Source: Candidatus Gastranaerophilales bacterium (lineage in GTDB: Bacteria > Cyanobacteriota > Vampirovibrionia > Gastranaerophilales > Gastranaerophilaceae). From it: a stretch of DNA of 63,334 nt. The stretch lies in contig CALVAQ010000010.1 of NCBI GenBank assembly GCA_944325595.1, positions 1-63,334 on the forward strand. The letters are read 5' to 3'. The notes under the pieces are model-generated. The model did no database searches and had not been told where the DNA came from. It saw only the letters and a program-made list of their open reading frames with translations. Both the position numbers and the translations under genes were made by a program. Below are positions 35,762 to 44,870 of the stretch, piece after piece; the stretch's first letter is position 1, and every line of letters starts with the position of its first letter.

Positions 35762-35822
35762 ATCGTCACTTATCCTTTAAAATCATGAGCTGTCTCGTTG
35801 CTCTAAACCATGGCAACTAAAA

Positions 35823-37163
35823 TCAATTCTCATAAATTTTTCTGAGATATTTAAATTTCCTGTATATTACAACAGCAAACAGCGTACACATAGCCAGGAA
35901 TGACACAGCGAGACCTATCCAAAATCCGTTCAATGACATCTTGTAATGATATGCAAGCATATATCCAAACGGCAAACCGAAAAGCCAATATCCTGCTATC
36001 AGTGTCACTGATGCAATTTTTGTCATCTTAAGTCCTTTTAAAATACCGCTCAAACTAACCTGCAGCCCGTCAAACATAAGATAATATGCAGCAATATGCA
36101 AAATAGGCAATCCAAGCGCTATCATTTCTTTGTTGTCAGTAAAAAGTTTAAATATCTGTAAAGGAATAGCTGTCAATAATATAGAGCATATTGCCATAAA
36201 AAGAACCGACATAAGCGTACCGCAAAAAGCATATCTTTTGATTTCTCTAAGAATTTTTGCCCCGTTGTAATATCCTACTTTAATTGCAATAGCGGCAGAA
36301 ATAGACATAGGAATCATATATGCCGAAGAAGTTATGGTAACGGCAATATTGTGGGTTGCCGCAAGAATTCCCGCTTCTCGACCGACAAGTATTGTAATCA
36401 GATTAAACCCTAAAAACTCAAGCAGCATTGCAATTCCAATAGGATAACCGACTTTCAAAAGCTGTTTTATGAGACTTCTGTCAAAAGGATTTTTCAATCT
36501 AATCATCCCGATACAATATGCCAGAAGAACAAGCCCCATGAGCGTTCTTACAATAAAAGCGGCAAGTGCGAGCCCTATTACGCCAAGACCGGGAATTGGA
36601 CCTATTCCAAATACGAGAGAATACGCCAGAACAAAGTTCAATACCAGTGCCGCAATAAGAATAAGGTTCGGAAACGTAACTATTTCATATGCTAACAAAA
36701 ATTCTCTGAGGCACTGATAAAGATACATACCAAACAGTGAAAATGCACATATAAATACATATTCTTGAATCATTGGCACAAGATGTGTTTCAAACCCCAT
36801 TTTGGGAATTAAAGGAACCATCAAAAGACAAACACAGCAAAAAATGCAGGCAAGAATCATAGAATAGTTAAGTATAGTAATCAAAAACTTCTTTGTCGGT
36901 TTTCTGTTGCCCCTGTAATTTGACAGAACAATTGATATAGCCGACATTAGCCCTACACCGACAATCAAAACACAAAATATAATTGAATTTGCAATACTGA
37001 TTGAAGCAAGAGTGTTTGTTGCATGTTTTGCGGCAATAAAAACATCTGTCGCACCAATAAGAACCTGTCCGAGGTTTCCGACAATCAACGGAATAGACAG
37101 AGAAATAATATCTGCAAAATACTGTTTGTAGTTACTAATTTTTTCGGCAAATAACATAACCAT
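35823..37163 (-). CDS. MATE-family efflux transporter
   Basis: This 446-residue inner-membrane protein has about 12 helices arranged as two related halves. It begins with SIPLIVGNLGQVLIGATDVFIAAKHA, typical of NorM/MATE exporters, which expel cationic drugs or metabolites using sodium or proton gradients. A second possible start is the ATG two codons downstream. It stands alone between an intergenic region and the divergent rhamnose operon. Confidence 0.9.
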   Translation of the reverse strand: MVMLFAEKISNYKQYFADIISLSIPLIVGNLGQVLIGATDVFIAAKHATNTLASISIANSIIFCVLIVGVGLMSAISIVLSNYRGNRKPTKKFLITILNYSMILACIFCCVCLLMVPLIPKMGFETHLVPMIQEYVFICAFSLFGMYLYQCLREFLLAYEIVTFPNLILIAALVLNFVLAYSLVFGIGPIPGLGVIGLALAAFIVRTLMGLVLLAYCIGMIRLKNPFDRSLIKQLLKVGYPIGIAMLLEFLGFNLITILVGREAGILAATHNIAVTITSSAYMIPMSISAAIAIKVGYYNGAKILREIKRYAFCGTLMSVLFMAICSILLTAIPLQIFKLFTDNKEMIALGLPILHIAAYYLMFDGLQVSLSGILKGLKMTKIASVTLIAGYWLFGLPFGYMLAYHYKMSLNGFWIGLAVSFLAMCTLFAVVIYRKFKYLRKIYEN

Positions 37164-37240
37164 ACCAACGTATCACAAGCAAAGCATTAAGAAAAGTTAT
37201 AAAATTCTCATTAAGTATCTTTAAAAGAACTAAATTATTA

Positions 37241-37279
37241 TATAATTTAAACTGGAGAGATTAATAACAGAGGTGGACA
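37241..37279 (+). promoter_or_regulatory. Promoter and ribosome site of the dTDP-rhamnose operon
   Basis: TATAAT at 37241-37246, a leader of about 27 bases, then AGAGGTGG before the ATG at 37280. Confidence 0.5.
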
Positions 37280-37837
37280 ATGCCGTTTGAATTTAAAAGG
37301 CTCGGTTTAGGAGATGTTACACTTATTACACCTAAAGTTTTTGGTGATTCGAGAGGATTTTTTATGGAGTCCTATCAAAAATCAACCTTTGTAAACAATG
37401 GGATAAAAGATGATTTCAATCAGGACAACCATTCAAAATCGACAAAAGGAGTATTGCGAGGACTTCACTACCAGACAAACCCGAAAGCACAGGCAAAACT
37501 GGTCAGATGCAGCAAGGGGAAGATTTTTGACGTTGCTGTAGATATCAGAAAAAATTCTCCATCTTTCGGAAAATGGGTCGGCGAAATTCTATCCGAAGAA
37601 AACAAAAATATGCTCTACATTCCCGCAGGATTTGCTCACGGATTCGTCGTTTTGAGCGATGAAGCAGAACTTTTATACAAGGCAACAAATGAATATTCTC
37701 CAGAAAATGACAGGGGAATCAGATGGAATGACCCTGATATAAACATAGACTGGGGCATAGATTTTGAGCCGTTAATCAGTGAAAAAGATTCAAAACAACC
37801 GTTTTTAAAAGACATTAAAGGAGAAGATTTATTTTGA
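37280..37837 (+). CDS. rfbC: dTDP-4-dehydrorhamnose 3,5-epimerase
   Basis: This 185-residue cupin enzyme catalyses the third step of dTDP-L-rhamnose synthesis. Marks are DSRGFFMESY, QDNHSKSTKGVLRGLHYQ (catalytic His), LVRCSKGKIFDVAVDIR and YIPAGFAHGFVVLS. It is the first gene of a four-gene operon. Its stop overlaps the next start by four bases. Confidence 0.95.
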   Translation: MPFEFKRLGLGDVTLITPKVFGDSRGFFMESYQKSTFVNNGIKDDFNQDNHSKSTKGVLRGLHYQTNPKAQAKLVRCSKGKIFDVAVDIRKNSPSFGKWVGEILSEENKNMLYIPAGFAHGFVVLSDEAELLYKATNEYSPENDRGIRWNDPDINIDWGIDFEPLISEKDSKQPFLKDIKGEDLF

Positions 37838-38820
37838 AAATATTAGTCACAGGCGGAGCAGGCTTTATCGGAAGCTGTTTTGTCCGTCATATGCTCAATA
37901 AATACAAAGACTACAAAATTGTCAATCTTGATGCACTTACTTATGCAGGCAACATAGAAAATCTTGACGATATAAAAGACAACCCGAATTATACATTTGT
38001 CCACGGCAATATTTGCGACAAAAAACTCGCTTCTGAATTAGTAATTGACGGAAAAGTTGATGCGGTTATAAATTTTGCGGCAGAAAGCCATGTCGACCGT
38101 TCAATTACAGGTCCGGAAATTTTTATTGAAACCAATATCAAAGGCACACTAAATCTGCTCCAAGCAGCAAAAGAAGCCAAAGTTCAAAGATTTTTGCAGG
38201 TATCAACAGACGAAGTCTACGGTACCCTTGGCAAAGACGGATATTTTTACGAGACAACTCCTCTGGCTCCGAACTCACCGTACTCCGCCTCAAAAGCAAG
38301 TGCGGATTTGCTGGTCAGAGCATACTTTGAAACATATAAAATGCCGGTTTTAAATACAAGATGCTCAAACAACTACGGTCCGTACCAGTATCCGGAAAAG
38401 CTCATTCCGTTCTTTATATCACAGTTATTAAAAGGAGAAAAAGTTCCTGTATACGGCGACGGAATGAACGTAAGAGACTGGCTCTATGTCTACGATCACT
38501 GCAGTGCAATTGATACGGTTCTGCACAAAGGCAGAGTCGGAGAGGTATACAATATCGGCGGACACAACGAAAAAACAAATCTTGAAATCACAAAAATCAT
38601 CCTCGATGCAATGGGAAAAGACGAGTCCTCAATAAAATATGTAGAAGACAGACTCGGTCATGACAGAAGATATGCCATAGACAACCATAAAATCCAGACA
38701 GAACTCGGATGGCAGCCGTCTTTAACATTTGAAGAAGGTATTAAACTGACTATTGACTGGTATTTGAACAATCAGGACTGGATGAAATCAATTGAACAAA
38801 AGAAAGCGAGTCTTGTATAA
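37834..38820 (+). CDS. rfbB: dTDP-glucose 4,6-dehydratase
   Basis: This 328-residue extended short-chain dehydrogenase makes dTDP-4-keto-6-deoxyglucose. It has the NAD site GGAGFIGSCFVRHML, STDEVYGTLG, the catalytic YSASKASAD (YxxxK), NNYGPYQYPEKLIP and the substrate region NVRDWLYVYDHC. It uses an alternative TTG start, is coupled to rfbC by a four-base overlap and to rfbD by one base. Confidence 0.96.
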   Translation: MKILVTGGAGFIGSCFVRHMLNKYKDYKIVNLDALTYAGNIENLDDIKDNPNYTFVHGNICDKKLASELVIDGKVDAVINFAAESHVDRSITGPEIFIETNIKGTLNLLQAAKEAKVQRFLQVSTDEVYGTLGKDGYFYETTPLAPNSPYSASKASADLLVRAYFETYKMPVLNTRCSNNYGPYQYPEKLIPFFISQLLKGEKVPVYGDGMNVRDWLYVYDHCSAIDTVLHKGRVGEVYNIGGHNEKTNLEITKIILDAMGKDESSIKYVEDRLGHDRRYAIDNHKIQTELGWQPSLTFEEGIKLTIDWYLNNQDWMKSIEQKKASLV

Positions 38821-39668
38821 TGAGTGCATCATTTTCTGAGTATGGAACCGTGCTTGTAACAGGCGCAAACGGAATGCTGGGGCAAGACCTCTGTCCTATG
38901 TTGGAAGACAGCGGATATGAAGTTATTGAAACAGACATCGACAATCTCGACATTACAAATGAAATTCAAGTCAGAAATGTCATATCTGATGTGAATCCTG
39001 ATTATGTAATCCACTGTGCGGCATACACTAATGTCGACAAAGCAGAAGAAGAAAAAGACAAAGCGGAACTAATAAACGGCAAGGGAACAGAAAATATTGC
39101 AAAAGCTTGCAATGCAAATAATTCATGCCTTGTATACATATCAACAGACTATGTATTTGACGGAACAAAAAATTCACCCTATGAACCTGATGATAAAACA
39201 AATCCGCTCGGTGTATACGGAATAACAAAGTTTCATGGAGAGCAGGCAGTACAGAAATATTGTCCAAAACACTATATAACAAGGACAAGCTGGTTATACG
39301 GACATCATGGAAAGAATTTTGTTGAAACTATGATATCTCTTGCCGGCAAGCCGGAATTAAAAGTAGTAAACGACCAGATAGGATGCCCGACCTGGACGGT
39401 TGATTTGTCCGATGCAATAATTTCACTTATAGACGAAGAAGCACCTTACGGCATATATCATACGTGCGGCGGCGGGAATACAAGCTGGTACGGTTTTGCA
39501 AAAGAGATATTTGAAAAAATGAATCTGGATGTAAACCTTCTGCCATGCACGACAGAAGAATACCCTAGACCGGCAAAACGTCCAAAATACAGCATAATGA
39601 ACAACCATGGATTACTAAGAGACTGGAAACTCGCACTGAAGGAATATATAGAATTGAGGATAGACTGA
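38820..39668 (+). CDS. rfbD: dTDP-4-dehydrorhamnose reductase
   Basis: This 282-residue NADPH-dependent reductase completes dTDP-L-rhamnose. It shows [35 protein letters not shown], the catalytic [10 protein letters not shown] and a C-terminal [13 protein letters not shown]. It overlaps the genes on each side by one base. Confidence 0.95.
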   Translation: MSASFSEYGTVLVTGANGMLGQDLCPMLEDSGYEVIETDIDNLDITNEIQVRNVISDVNPDYVIHCAAYTNVDKAEEEKDKAELINGKGTENIAKACNANNSCLVYISTDYVFDGTKNSPYEPDDKTNPLGVYGITKFHGEQAVQKYCPKHYITRTSWLYGHHGKNFVETMISLAGKPELKVVNDQIGCPTWTVDLSDAIISLIDEEAPYGIYHTCGGGNTSWYGFAKEIFEKMNLDVNLLPCTTEEYPRPAKRPKYSIMNNHGLLRDWKLALKEYIELRID

Positions 39669-40540
39669 TGAAAGGTATTGTACTCGCCGGTGGTGCCGGC
39701 ACAAGACTTTATCCGAGCACAATGGTTGTATCAAAACAGCTGCTGCCTATTTATGACAAACCAATGATTTATCATCCGATTTCCGTTCTTATGCTTGCAG
39801 GAATAAGAGATATTTTGATTATCTCAACTCCGCAGGATTTACCGAATTTTCAAAAGCTGCTGGGAGACGGAACACAATTCGGCGTAAAATTCAGTTACAA
39901 AGAGCAGCCTTCCCCTGACGGACTTGCACAGGCATTTATACTTGGAGAAGATTTCATCGGAGATGATTGTGCATGCCTGATACTGGGTGACAATATATTC
40001 TACGGCCCGGGATTTTCCGGTACTCTCAGAAGAGTAGTGGAAAGAACTCAATCTTCTGGCGGTGCCACTGTCTTCGGCTATCAGGTCAAAGACCCCGAAA
40101 GGTTTGGAGTAGTTTCGTTTGACGAAAAAGGAATTGCTCAAACCATTGAAGAAAAACCGGCTAATCCAAAATCAAACTATGCAGTGACAGGATTATATTT
40201 TTATGACAACAGAGTTGTAAATTTTGCAAAAAATCTCAAGCCGTCTGCAAGAGGAGAGCTTGAAATAACAGATTTGAACAGAATATATCTGGAAAACAAA
40301 GAACTCAGTGTTGAGCTGCTGGGCAGGGGATTTGCATGGCTTGATACAGGAACGCATCACTCTCTTCTTCAAGCAAGTCAGTATGTCCATACAATTGAAG
40401 AGAATCAGGGCATAAAAATAGCCTGTCTTGAAGAAGTTGCATACAGAATGGGCTTTTTAACAAAAGAAGACTTGAAAAAGCAGTCGGAAAAATACAAAAA
40501 CAATGAATACTACAACTATATAAATAAAATAATTAAATAG
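39668..40540 (+). CDS. rfbA: Glucose-1-phosphate thymidylyltransferase
   Basis: This 290-residue enzyme forms dTDP-glucose, the first step of the pathway. It begins with [18 protein letters not shown], followed by [34 protein letters not shown] and [11 protein letters not shown], all standard. It is the last of the four rhamnose genes. A permease gene follows after two bases. Confidence 0.96.
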   Translation: MKGIVLAGGAGTRLYPSTMVVSKQLLPIYDKPMIYHPISVLMLAGIRDILIISTPQDLPNFQKLLGDGTQFGVKFSYKEQPSPDGLAQAFILGEDFIGDDCACLILGDNIFYGPGFSGTLRRVVERTQSSGGATVFGYQVKDPERFGVVSFDEKGIAQTIEEKPANPKSNYAVTGLYFYDNRVVNFAKNLKPSARGELEITDLNRIYLENKELSVELLGRGFAWLDTGTHHSLLQASQYVHTIEENQGIKIACLEEVAYRMGFLTKEDLKKQSEKYKNNEYYNYINKIIK

Positions 40541-40542
40541 AT

Positions 40543-41517
40543 ATGCACACAATTTTAGTAAAAACCGTAACATTAATAAATACAATTAACGAAGCAATCT
40601 TTGCACCGGCAGATAAACTTATTGAATCACTGCCGCTGTCGGATTGGCTGATTGATGCACTGATTGACAGTATACATATGCTGCCTTTTTTGTTCTTTAT
40701 ATTCGTATTTATTGAACTGGTGGAATATTTTTATTCTAACAAGATGAAAAAGCTTGCTGAATACTCTGACAGAGTCGGGCCTCTGGCAGGCAGCTTGGCG
40801 GCATCGTTTCCGCAATGCGGGTTTTCCGTAATTGCCAGTACCTTATACACAAAAAGACTCATCACAAAAGGCACACTTCTTGCTGTATATCTTTCAACAT
40901 CTGATGAAGCAATTCCTGTCATTTTGTCAGACCCTGCAAAGTTAACTCTTGTTGTACCGCTGCTTTTAACAAAGATTGTAATTGCAATAATAGCCGGATA
41001 CACAATCGATTTTGTAATCGATAAAACAAAAGACACCTCCGTCTCTTTAAAACATGACGAAGAAGAAATCACAGAGGGCTGCTGCCACCACCATATAAAC
41101 GCCAAAAGAAAAAGTGATTTGATTGTTCATCCGATTTTTCATACGCTGAATATCTTTGTTTTTATTCTGATTGTCACAATCGGCATAAACTATCTGGTAT
41201 TTATTACGGGTGGAGAAGAAAATCTCGGACAATATTTTCTGCACGACTCTATTTTTCAGCCGATTATCACAGCATTTGTAGGATTGATACCAAATTGTGC
41301 CGCATCTGTTGCTATCACAGTAATGTATATGAAAGGAGCAATCGGTTTCGGCTCGGTTATTTCAGGATTATGCTCGAGTGCGGGGCTTGGCTTGCTTGTA
41401 CTAATCAAAAAGAATGACAGCATAAAAGACACAATGAAAATTGTTCTTTTGCTTTTGTTTGTAAGTATATTTTCGGGAATATTGCTCCAATCATTGTTGG
41501 ACGGAGTAATTAAATAA
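40543..41517 (+). CDS. ArsP_2-type putative permease (manganese/arsenic transporter-like)
   Basis: This 324-residue membrane protein has about eight to ten helices. It carries the duplicated signature of the ArsP_2/putative manganese transporter family: SFPQCGFSVIAS with STSDEAIPV in the first half, and GLIPNCAASVAITVMYMKG with FGSVISGLCSSAGLG in the second. A Cys/His-rich cytoplasmic loop (EGCCHHHINAKRK) could bind metal. It starts two bases after rfbA without a clear own ribosome site, so it is probably read with the operon although its function is unrelated. The substrate is not established. Confidence 0.8.
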   Translation: MHTILVKTVTLINTINEAIFAPADKLIESLPLSDWLIDALIDSIHMLPFLFFIFVFIELVEYFYSNKMKKLAEYSDRVGPLAGSLAASFPQCGFSVIASTLYTKRLITKGTLLAVYLSTSDEAIPVILSDPAKLTLVVPLLLTKIVIAIIAGYTIDFVIDKTKDTSVSLKHDEEEITEGCCHHHINAKRKSDLIVHPIFHTLNIFVFILIVTIGINYLVFITGGEENLGQYFLHDSIFQPIITAFVGLIPNCAASVAITVMYMKGAIGFGSVISGLCSSAGLGLLVLIKKNDSIKDTMKIVLLLLFVSIFSGILLQSLLDGVIK

Positions 41518-41567
41518 AATACAAAACGATTTAAACTCATTAAGTAGACAAAAGGAGTTTAAGACCT

Positions 41568-41897
41568 ATGATGCTTCTTGTTAGATGGTTTTGTTATGCG
41601 CTGGCACTGATTTTTACCGCATGGATAATTCCCGGTATTTCCGTTGCAAATTTTATGACAGCACTGCTAGCCTGTGTGGTTATAGCTTTAATCAATGCTT
41701 TTGTAAAACCCATTTTAATGCTAATATCGCTGCCAATTAATTTTTTGACGGTAGGACTATTCACTCTTGTGATAAACGCTCTGCTTCTGATGCTTGCCGG
41801 ATGGCTCACACCGGGGCTCATGGTAGACGGCTTTTGGAGTGCATTTTTTGGCGCAATTATACTTTCTATCCTCAGCATGGGAATCAGCAAAATATAA
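41568..41897 (+). CDS. Four-helix membrane protein, phage-holin-4_2-like family
   Basis: This 109-residue protein has four hydrophobic helices. It shows the pattern of the PF04020-type family of small membrane proteins (WIIPGISVANFMTALLACVVIALINAFVKPIL, shown in part as FMTALLACVVIALINAFVKP, and ISLPINFLTVGLFTLVINALLL). Despite the family name these are usually chromosomal proteins of unknown role. A good AAGGAG ribosome site precedes the ATG. It is convergent with the next gene (five-base gap). Confidence 0.82.
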   Translation: MMLLVRWFCYALALIFTAWIIPGISVANFMTALLACVVIALINAFVKPILMLISLPINFLTVGLFTLVINALLLMLAGWLTPGLMVDGFWSAFFGAIILSILSMGISKI

Positions 41898-41902
41898 AGC
41901 AA

Positions 41903-42367
41903 TTATCTGACATTTTTGTATGTACTGAGATGAGTGCCATCCATATCGTATTTTTTAATCAGACCGTCTTTATCAACTTTAAAATATCCGATTGGGGTGC
42001 CGTCTTTGTCATACAGCATTGTTCTGTATTTTGATGTGGCGACAAAATAGCCGATGACATGGTTGTACTTGTCATACAGGTATGTTTTTCCCGCTTGATT
42101 ATTTTTGTATTTTGAGATGATATTTCCTTTTGTATCGTATTTTGTAGTCGTACCGAAACCGTCATTTATATAATAGCCGGTTTCAGCGCCATATGTATTA
42201 TATTCAATTACCGAAATATTTGCCTTTGTGTTGTATGCGCCCACTCTCATACCGTTCAAGCTCTGTTTATTGATTTCAGAGCCTATTCCGCCAAACGCAA
42301 AACAAGAATTGGCAAAGAATATCAAAGCTGCCGTCAATACAAATGATTTTATTAATTTTTTATACAT
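41903..42367 (-). CDS. Exported protein with YD/MORN-like tandem repeats
   Basis: This 154-residue protein has a signal peptide (KKLIKSFVLTAALIFFANSCFA). The rest is made of short repeats of the form Y-D-K-x-G-x-x-I-G-Y-F/Y (about six copies), resembling YD or MORN repeats that form small beta-sheets. It is probably periplasmic or surface-exposed. GAGG seven bases before the ATG serves as ribosome site. No function is assigned. Confidence 0.65.
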   Translation of the reverse strand: MYKKLIKSFVLTAALIFFANSCFAFGGIGSEINKQSLNGMRVGAYNTKANISVIEYNTYGAETGYYINDGFGTTTKYDTKGNIISKYKNNQAGKTYLYDKYNHVIGYFVATSKYRTMLYDKDGTPIGYFKVDKDGLIKKYDMDGTHLSTYKNVR

Positions 42368-42458
42368 ACAAACCTCATAAAATAAACAAGCCTATAGAGA
42401 TATTCTAGTTTATTTTTGAACAAAAGCAAGGTTGTCAAATAATTTTACACTGTATGTA

Positions 42459-43298
42459 TTATTCTTTACCGTTGTAGATAAAAGACTGCTTTGCGGCAAC
42501 ACCGAGACCTATACCGGCAAGGATATATGTACCGAGAGCCAGAGCATAGTTCTTTTTGAGAATTTTCAAACCGGCAGGATTGTTGAGAACCTTTTTGGCA
42601 GCTTTAATACCTCTTCCGGAGGCAATCGCTTCTTCTATTATTGTAGGTAAAAATGCACAAAAACCGAGAATTCCGGCATTGCGTTCAATAAAGTTTTTCT
42701 TGCCATTTTGCCGGTTATTCGGGATTAAGCCGTTTGCAAGAAGTAATGCCATCGGGGCATATCCCGCATATCTTCTTGTACCTTGCAAGAGCCTTGTAAA
42801 GCCTTTCTTGGCATTAATGGCATGACCCAGTTCATGCAAAATCAAAGACGGTTTTGATTTTGGAGCAACTGCAAGTTTAAGTTTGTTGGCAAAAAATGCA
42901 TTCTCGCCTTTTGCAACGGCATCTATTTCTTTTCCGAGACCGAATCTTGATGAAAACAAGTTTTTATTGGCTTCATCTACAAAACCGACTGTAACATCGA
43001 GGTTGTTTTTTCCGACCATATCTCTGGCAACTTTTACAACATTTTCTCCTGTAGTAAATTCTTTTCCGGCGCTGATTTTGTTAGACAAAAATTCAGAACC
43101 TTTTTCCAATCCCGAAGAAATTACCTGAAGCAAAGCAGCGAGTCCGAGAGTTTTTACCGCCTGCTCAGGACTGTTTTGGGAGTCATCAACAACTGTGTAT
43201 GAAGGTAGTCCGTACACACCCGAATACTGCGGAGTATAAGGGCTGTATGTATTTGTATAAAAATTCTGATTTATTTGTTGAGAACTGATTGGAAACAT
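42459..43298 (-). CDS. HExxH-motif membrane-associated putative metallopeptidase
   Basis: This 279-residue protein has an N-terminal Asn/Gln/Tyr-rich segment of about 40 residues. A region follows with the zinc-protease motif HELGHAINAKKG (His near residue 153, with Ser-Leu-Ile-Leu before it). Downstream are two or three hydrophobic helices (APMALLLANGLIP, AGILGFCAFLPTII, YALALGTYILAGIGLGVA). HExxH plus membrane helices suggests a membrane protease, but the third zinc ligand is not obvious and the protein matches no family I know. The N-terminal style resembles that of the gene at 14496-15263. Confidence 0.6.
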   Translation of the reverse strand: MFPISSQQINQNFYTNTYSPYTPQYSGVYGLPSYTVVDDSQNSPEQAVKTLGLAALLQVISSGLEKGSEFLSNKISAGKEFTTGENVVKVARDMVGKNNLDVTVGFVDEANKNLFSSRFGLGKEIDAVAKGENAFFANKLKLAVAPKSKPSLILHELGHAINAKKGFTRLLQGTRRYAGYAPMALLLANGLIPNNRQNGKKNFIERNAGILGFCAFLPTIIEEAIASGRGIKAAKKVLNNPAGLKILKKNYALALGTYILAGIGLGVAAKQSFIYNGKE

Positions 43299-43410
43299 GG
43301 CACTTACCTACACCTAGTATAAAACATGCCGGAAGATTTTTTTGCCTCTGTTGAATAATTTTGTTACAAAATCCATAATAGTATAAATGGAGTACAAACA
43401 TTATTGTTAT

Positions 43411-43442
43411 TATGATAACATTATGTTAGTATCATAACATTA
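43411..43442 (+). promoter_or_regulatory. Candidate operator upstream of the TolC-like gene
   Basis: It contains a palindrome TAACAT-T-ATGTTA (43416-43428), flanked by TGATA (43413-43417) and TATCA (43430-43434), and a direct repeat ATnATAACATTA at 43412 and 43431 (19-base period). Such symmetry close to the start of an efflux gene suggests a repressor site of the MarR or TetR kind. No regulator gene is adjacent. Confidence 0.5.
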
Positions 43443-43465
43443 ATTCTTCAAGGAGAAGGAATATA

Positions 43466-44857
43466 ATGAAGTATAAAAGACTGGTCGCAGCAGCAATAAC
43501 AGCAGTTTTTGCAAGCGCAAATTTAATAACACCGGCATGCTTTGCCGCTCAAAAAAAAGATAACAATAAAAAAGAAAAACAGAACAAAGTCATAAAATCA
43601 AAAGTTACCCAGTATCAGTATGATTATGTAAATACCGAGTGGTGGAAATCCTTTGATGATGAATACCTAAATGACTATATAATGCGGGCAATTGAGAACA
43701 ACCATGACCTCAAAATTGCAACTTTGCGTGTAGAGCAATACCACCAGATGACAAAATTGCAGCTTTCAAACGAACTGCCGCAAGTTTCTGCGGGCTTTGC
43801 TCCTGCCGGAGTAAAACTTCCTGGAACAACCAGCACTACAGGTATGTGGGCATTCCCTGTAGTTGTAAGCTACGAACTCGATTTATTCCTGAAAAACAGA
43901 GACAAAACACGTGCTTCAAAAAAAGAATGGGAAAAATCAAAGTTTGATGAAAGGGCTGCTTATATAGCCATTTCTTCTGCCGTGGGCTCCACTTATTTCA
44001 ATATTGTAAAAGCAGACAAACTCATTGAACTGCAAAAAGAAATCATCAAAGACAGAAAACAAATATTTGACTTGATGACAGAGAGAAATGCCGTCGGTTT
44101 GACTTCAACGGCTGATTTAGTCAGTGCAAACAAAGCATATGTCTCTGCTACAGCTGATTTGGCGGATTTGGAAAAATCAAGAAACGTATTTTTAAATAAT
44201 CTGGCTGTTTTGATAGGAGAAAGTCCGGCAAATATTTCCGAATTGAAAGTAAAGCCATATGATGACTCATATCTTGTAAAAATACCCGAATCAATTCCCT
44301 CAGAAGTAATTGACCAGAGACCCGACTATCTTGCAGCAGAAAAAATGGTGGAAAAAGCCGGTATTGATGTCAGGGTGGCAAAAAAAGAATTTTTGCCGAG
44401 CATCAACCTTATCGGACTGGCATCATTTGCTTCCTCATCATTCAGTCAGGTATTTAACTGGAGCAGTATGCTGGGGCTTTTGGGCGGCAACGCAATGCTG
44501 AACCTGTTTACGGGCGGAAGAAAAGTTGCCAACCTCAGACTCAAAAAGAACGCTTATGAGCAGATTCTTCACGACTATTACAACACTAACCTTAAGGCAA
44601 TTCAGGAGGTCAATGATTCCCTTGTGTCTTTGAAGCAGGATGACAAGAAGTACAAAACTAATCTCAAGGTATACAATCTTGAAAAAGAAGACTTCAAATT
44701 CAGCGAACACAAATATGATGCGGGATTGATATCATATCTGGATTTGCTTCAGAGAAAAGAAAATCTTCTTTCTTTGAATAAACTTGTTGTTTCAAACAAA
44801 ATTGACTGCAACGTAGACTATATCGGATTGTACAAAGCGACAGGAACAAAGCTGTAA
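43466..44857 (+). CDS. TolC-like outer-membrane efflux protein (NodT/OprM type)
   Basis: This 463-residue protein has a signal peptide (about residues 1-27). Two repeated outer-membrane-factor domains follow, including YELDLFLKNRDKTRASKKEW, the RPDYLAAEKMVEKAG motif at the start of the second repeat, and FTGGRKVANLR. Such trimeric channels connect inner-membrane exporters (RND, ABC or MFS) to the outside. No adaptor or pump gene is next to it; the MATE exporter 7 kb away does not normally use such channels. It has a good AAGGAG ribosome site. Confidence 0.9.
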   Translation: MKYKRLVAAAITAVFASANLITPACFAAQKKDNNKKEKQNKVIKSKVTQYQYDYVNTEWWKSFDDEYLNDYIMRAIENNHDLKIATLRVEQYHQMTKLQLSNELPQVSAGFAPAGVKLPGTTSTTGMWAFPVVVSYELDLFLKNRDKTRASKKEWEKSKFDERAAYIAISSAVGSTYFNIVKADKLIELQKEIIKDRKQIFDLMTERNAVGLTSTADLVSANKAYVSATADLADLEKSRNVFLNNLAVLIGESPANISELKVKPYDDSYLVKIPESIPSEVIDQRPDYLAAEKMVEKAGIDVRVAKKEFLPSINLIGLASFASSSFSQVFNWSSMLGLLGGNAMLNLFTGGRKVANLRLKKNAYEQILHDYYNTNLKAIQEVNDSLVSLKQDDKKYKTNLKVYNLEKEDFKFSEHKYDAGLISYLDLLQRKENLLSLNKLVVSNKIDCNVDYIGLYKATGTKL

Positions 44858-44870
44858 AAAACTTTGTTTT
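44844..44870. terminator. Weak bidirectional hairpin between convergent genes
   Basis: Arms AACAAAG and CTTTGTT overlap the stop codon of the TolC-like gene and are followed by a short T run. It lies in the 11-base gap to the convergent radical SAM gene. The stem is short and AT-rich. Confidence 0.35.

Larger units (their letters stand above)
35363..35822. other. 460-base intergenic region with palindromes and possible small RNA
   Basis: This is the only protein-free stretch over 300 bases outside the window edges. It holds a minus-strand terminator (35396-35416), a 10-base inverted repeat TTCGAAACAT/ATGTTTCGAA (35415-35424 and 35451-35460), and an imperfect 14-base hairpin at 35730-35761 next to TTCAGAATGACAG. 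On the minus strand a nine-codon frame (MQNGAALSD) lies around 35500. No protein-coding gene of normal size is visible. Confidence 0.5.

Noticed and set aside
41568..41897. Prophage marker from a holin-like protein
   Set aside because: This family of four-helix proteins is widely chromosomal and no other phage gene is nearby.
42432..42650. Plus-strand 72-codon frame opposite the HExxH protein
   Set aside because: It is antisense to a well-formed gene and has no ribosome site.
43411..43442. CRISPR-like direct repeats
   Set aside because: There are only two short repeats 19 bases apart, better explained as an operator.
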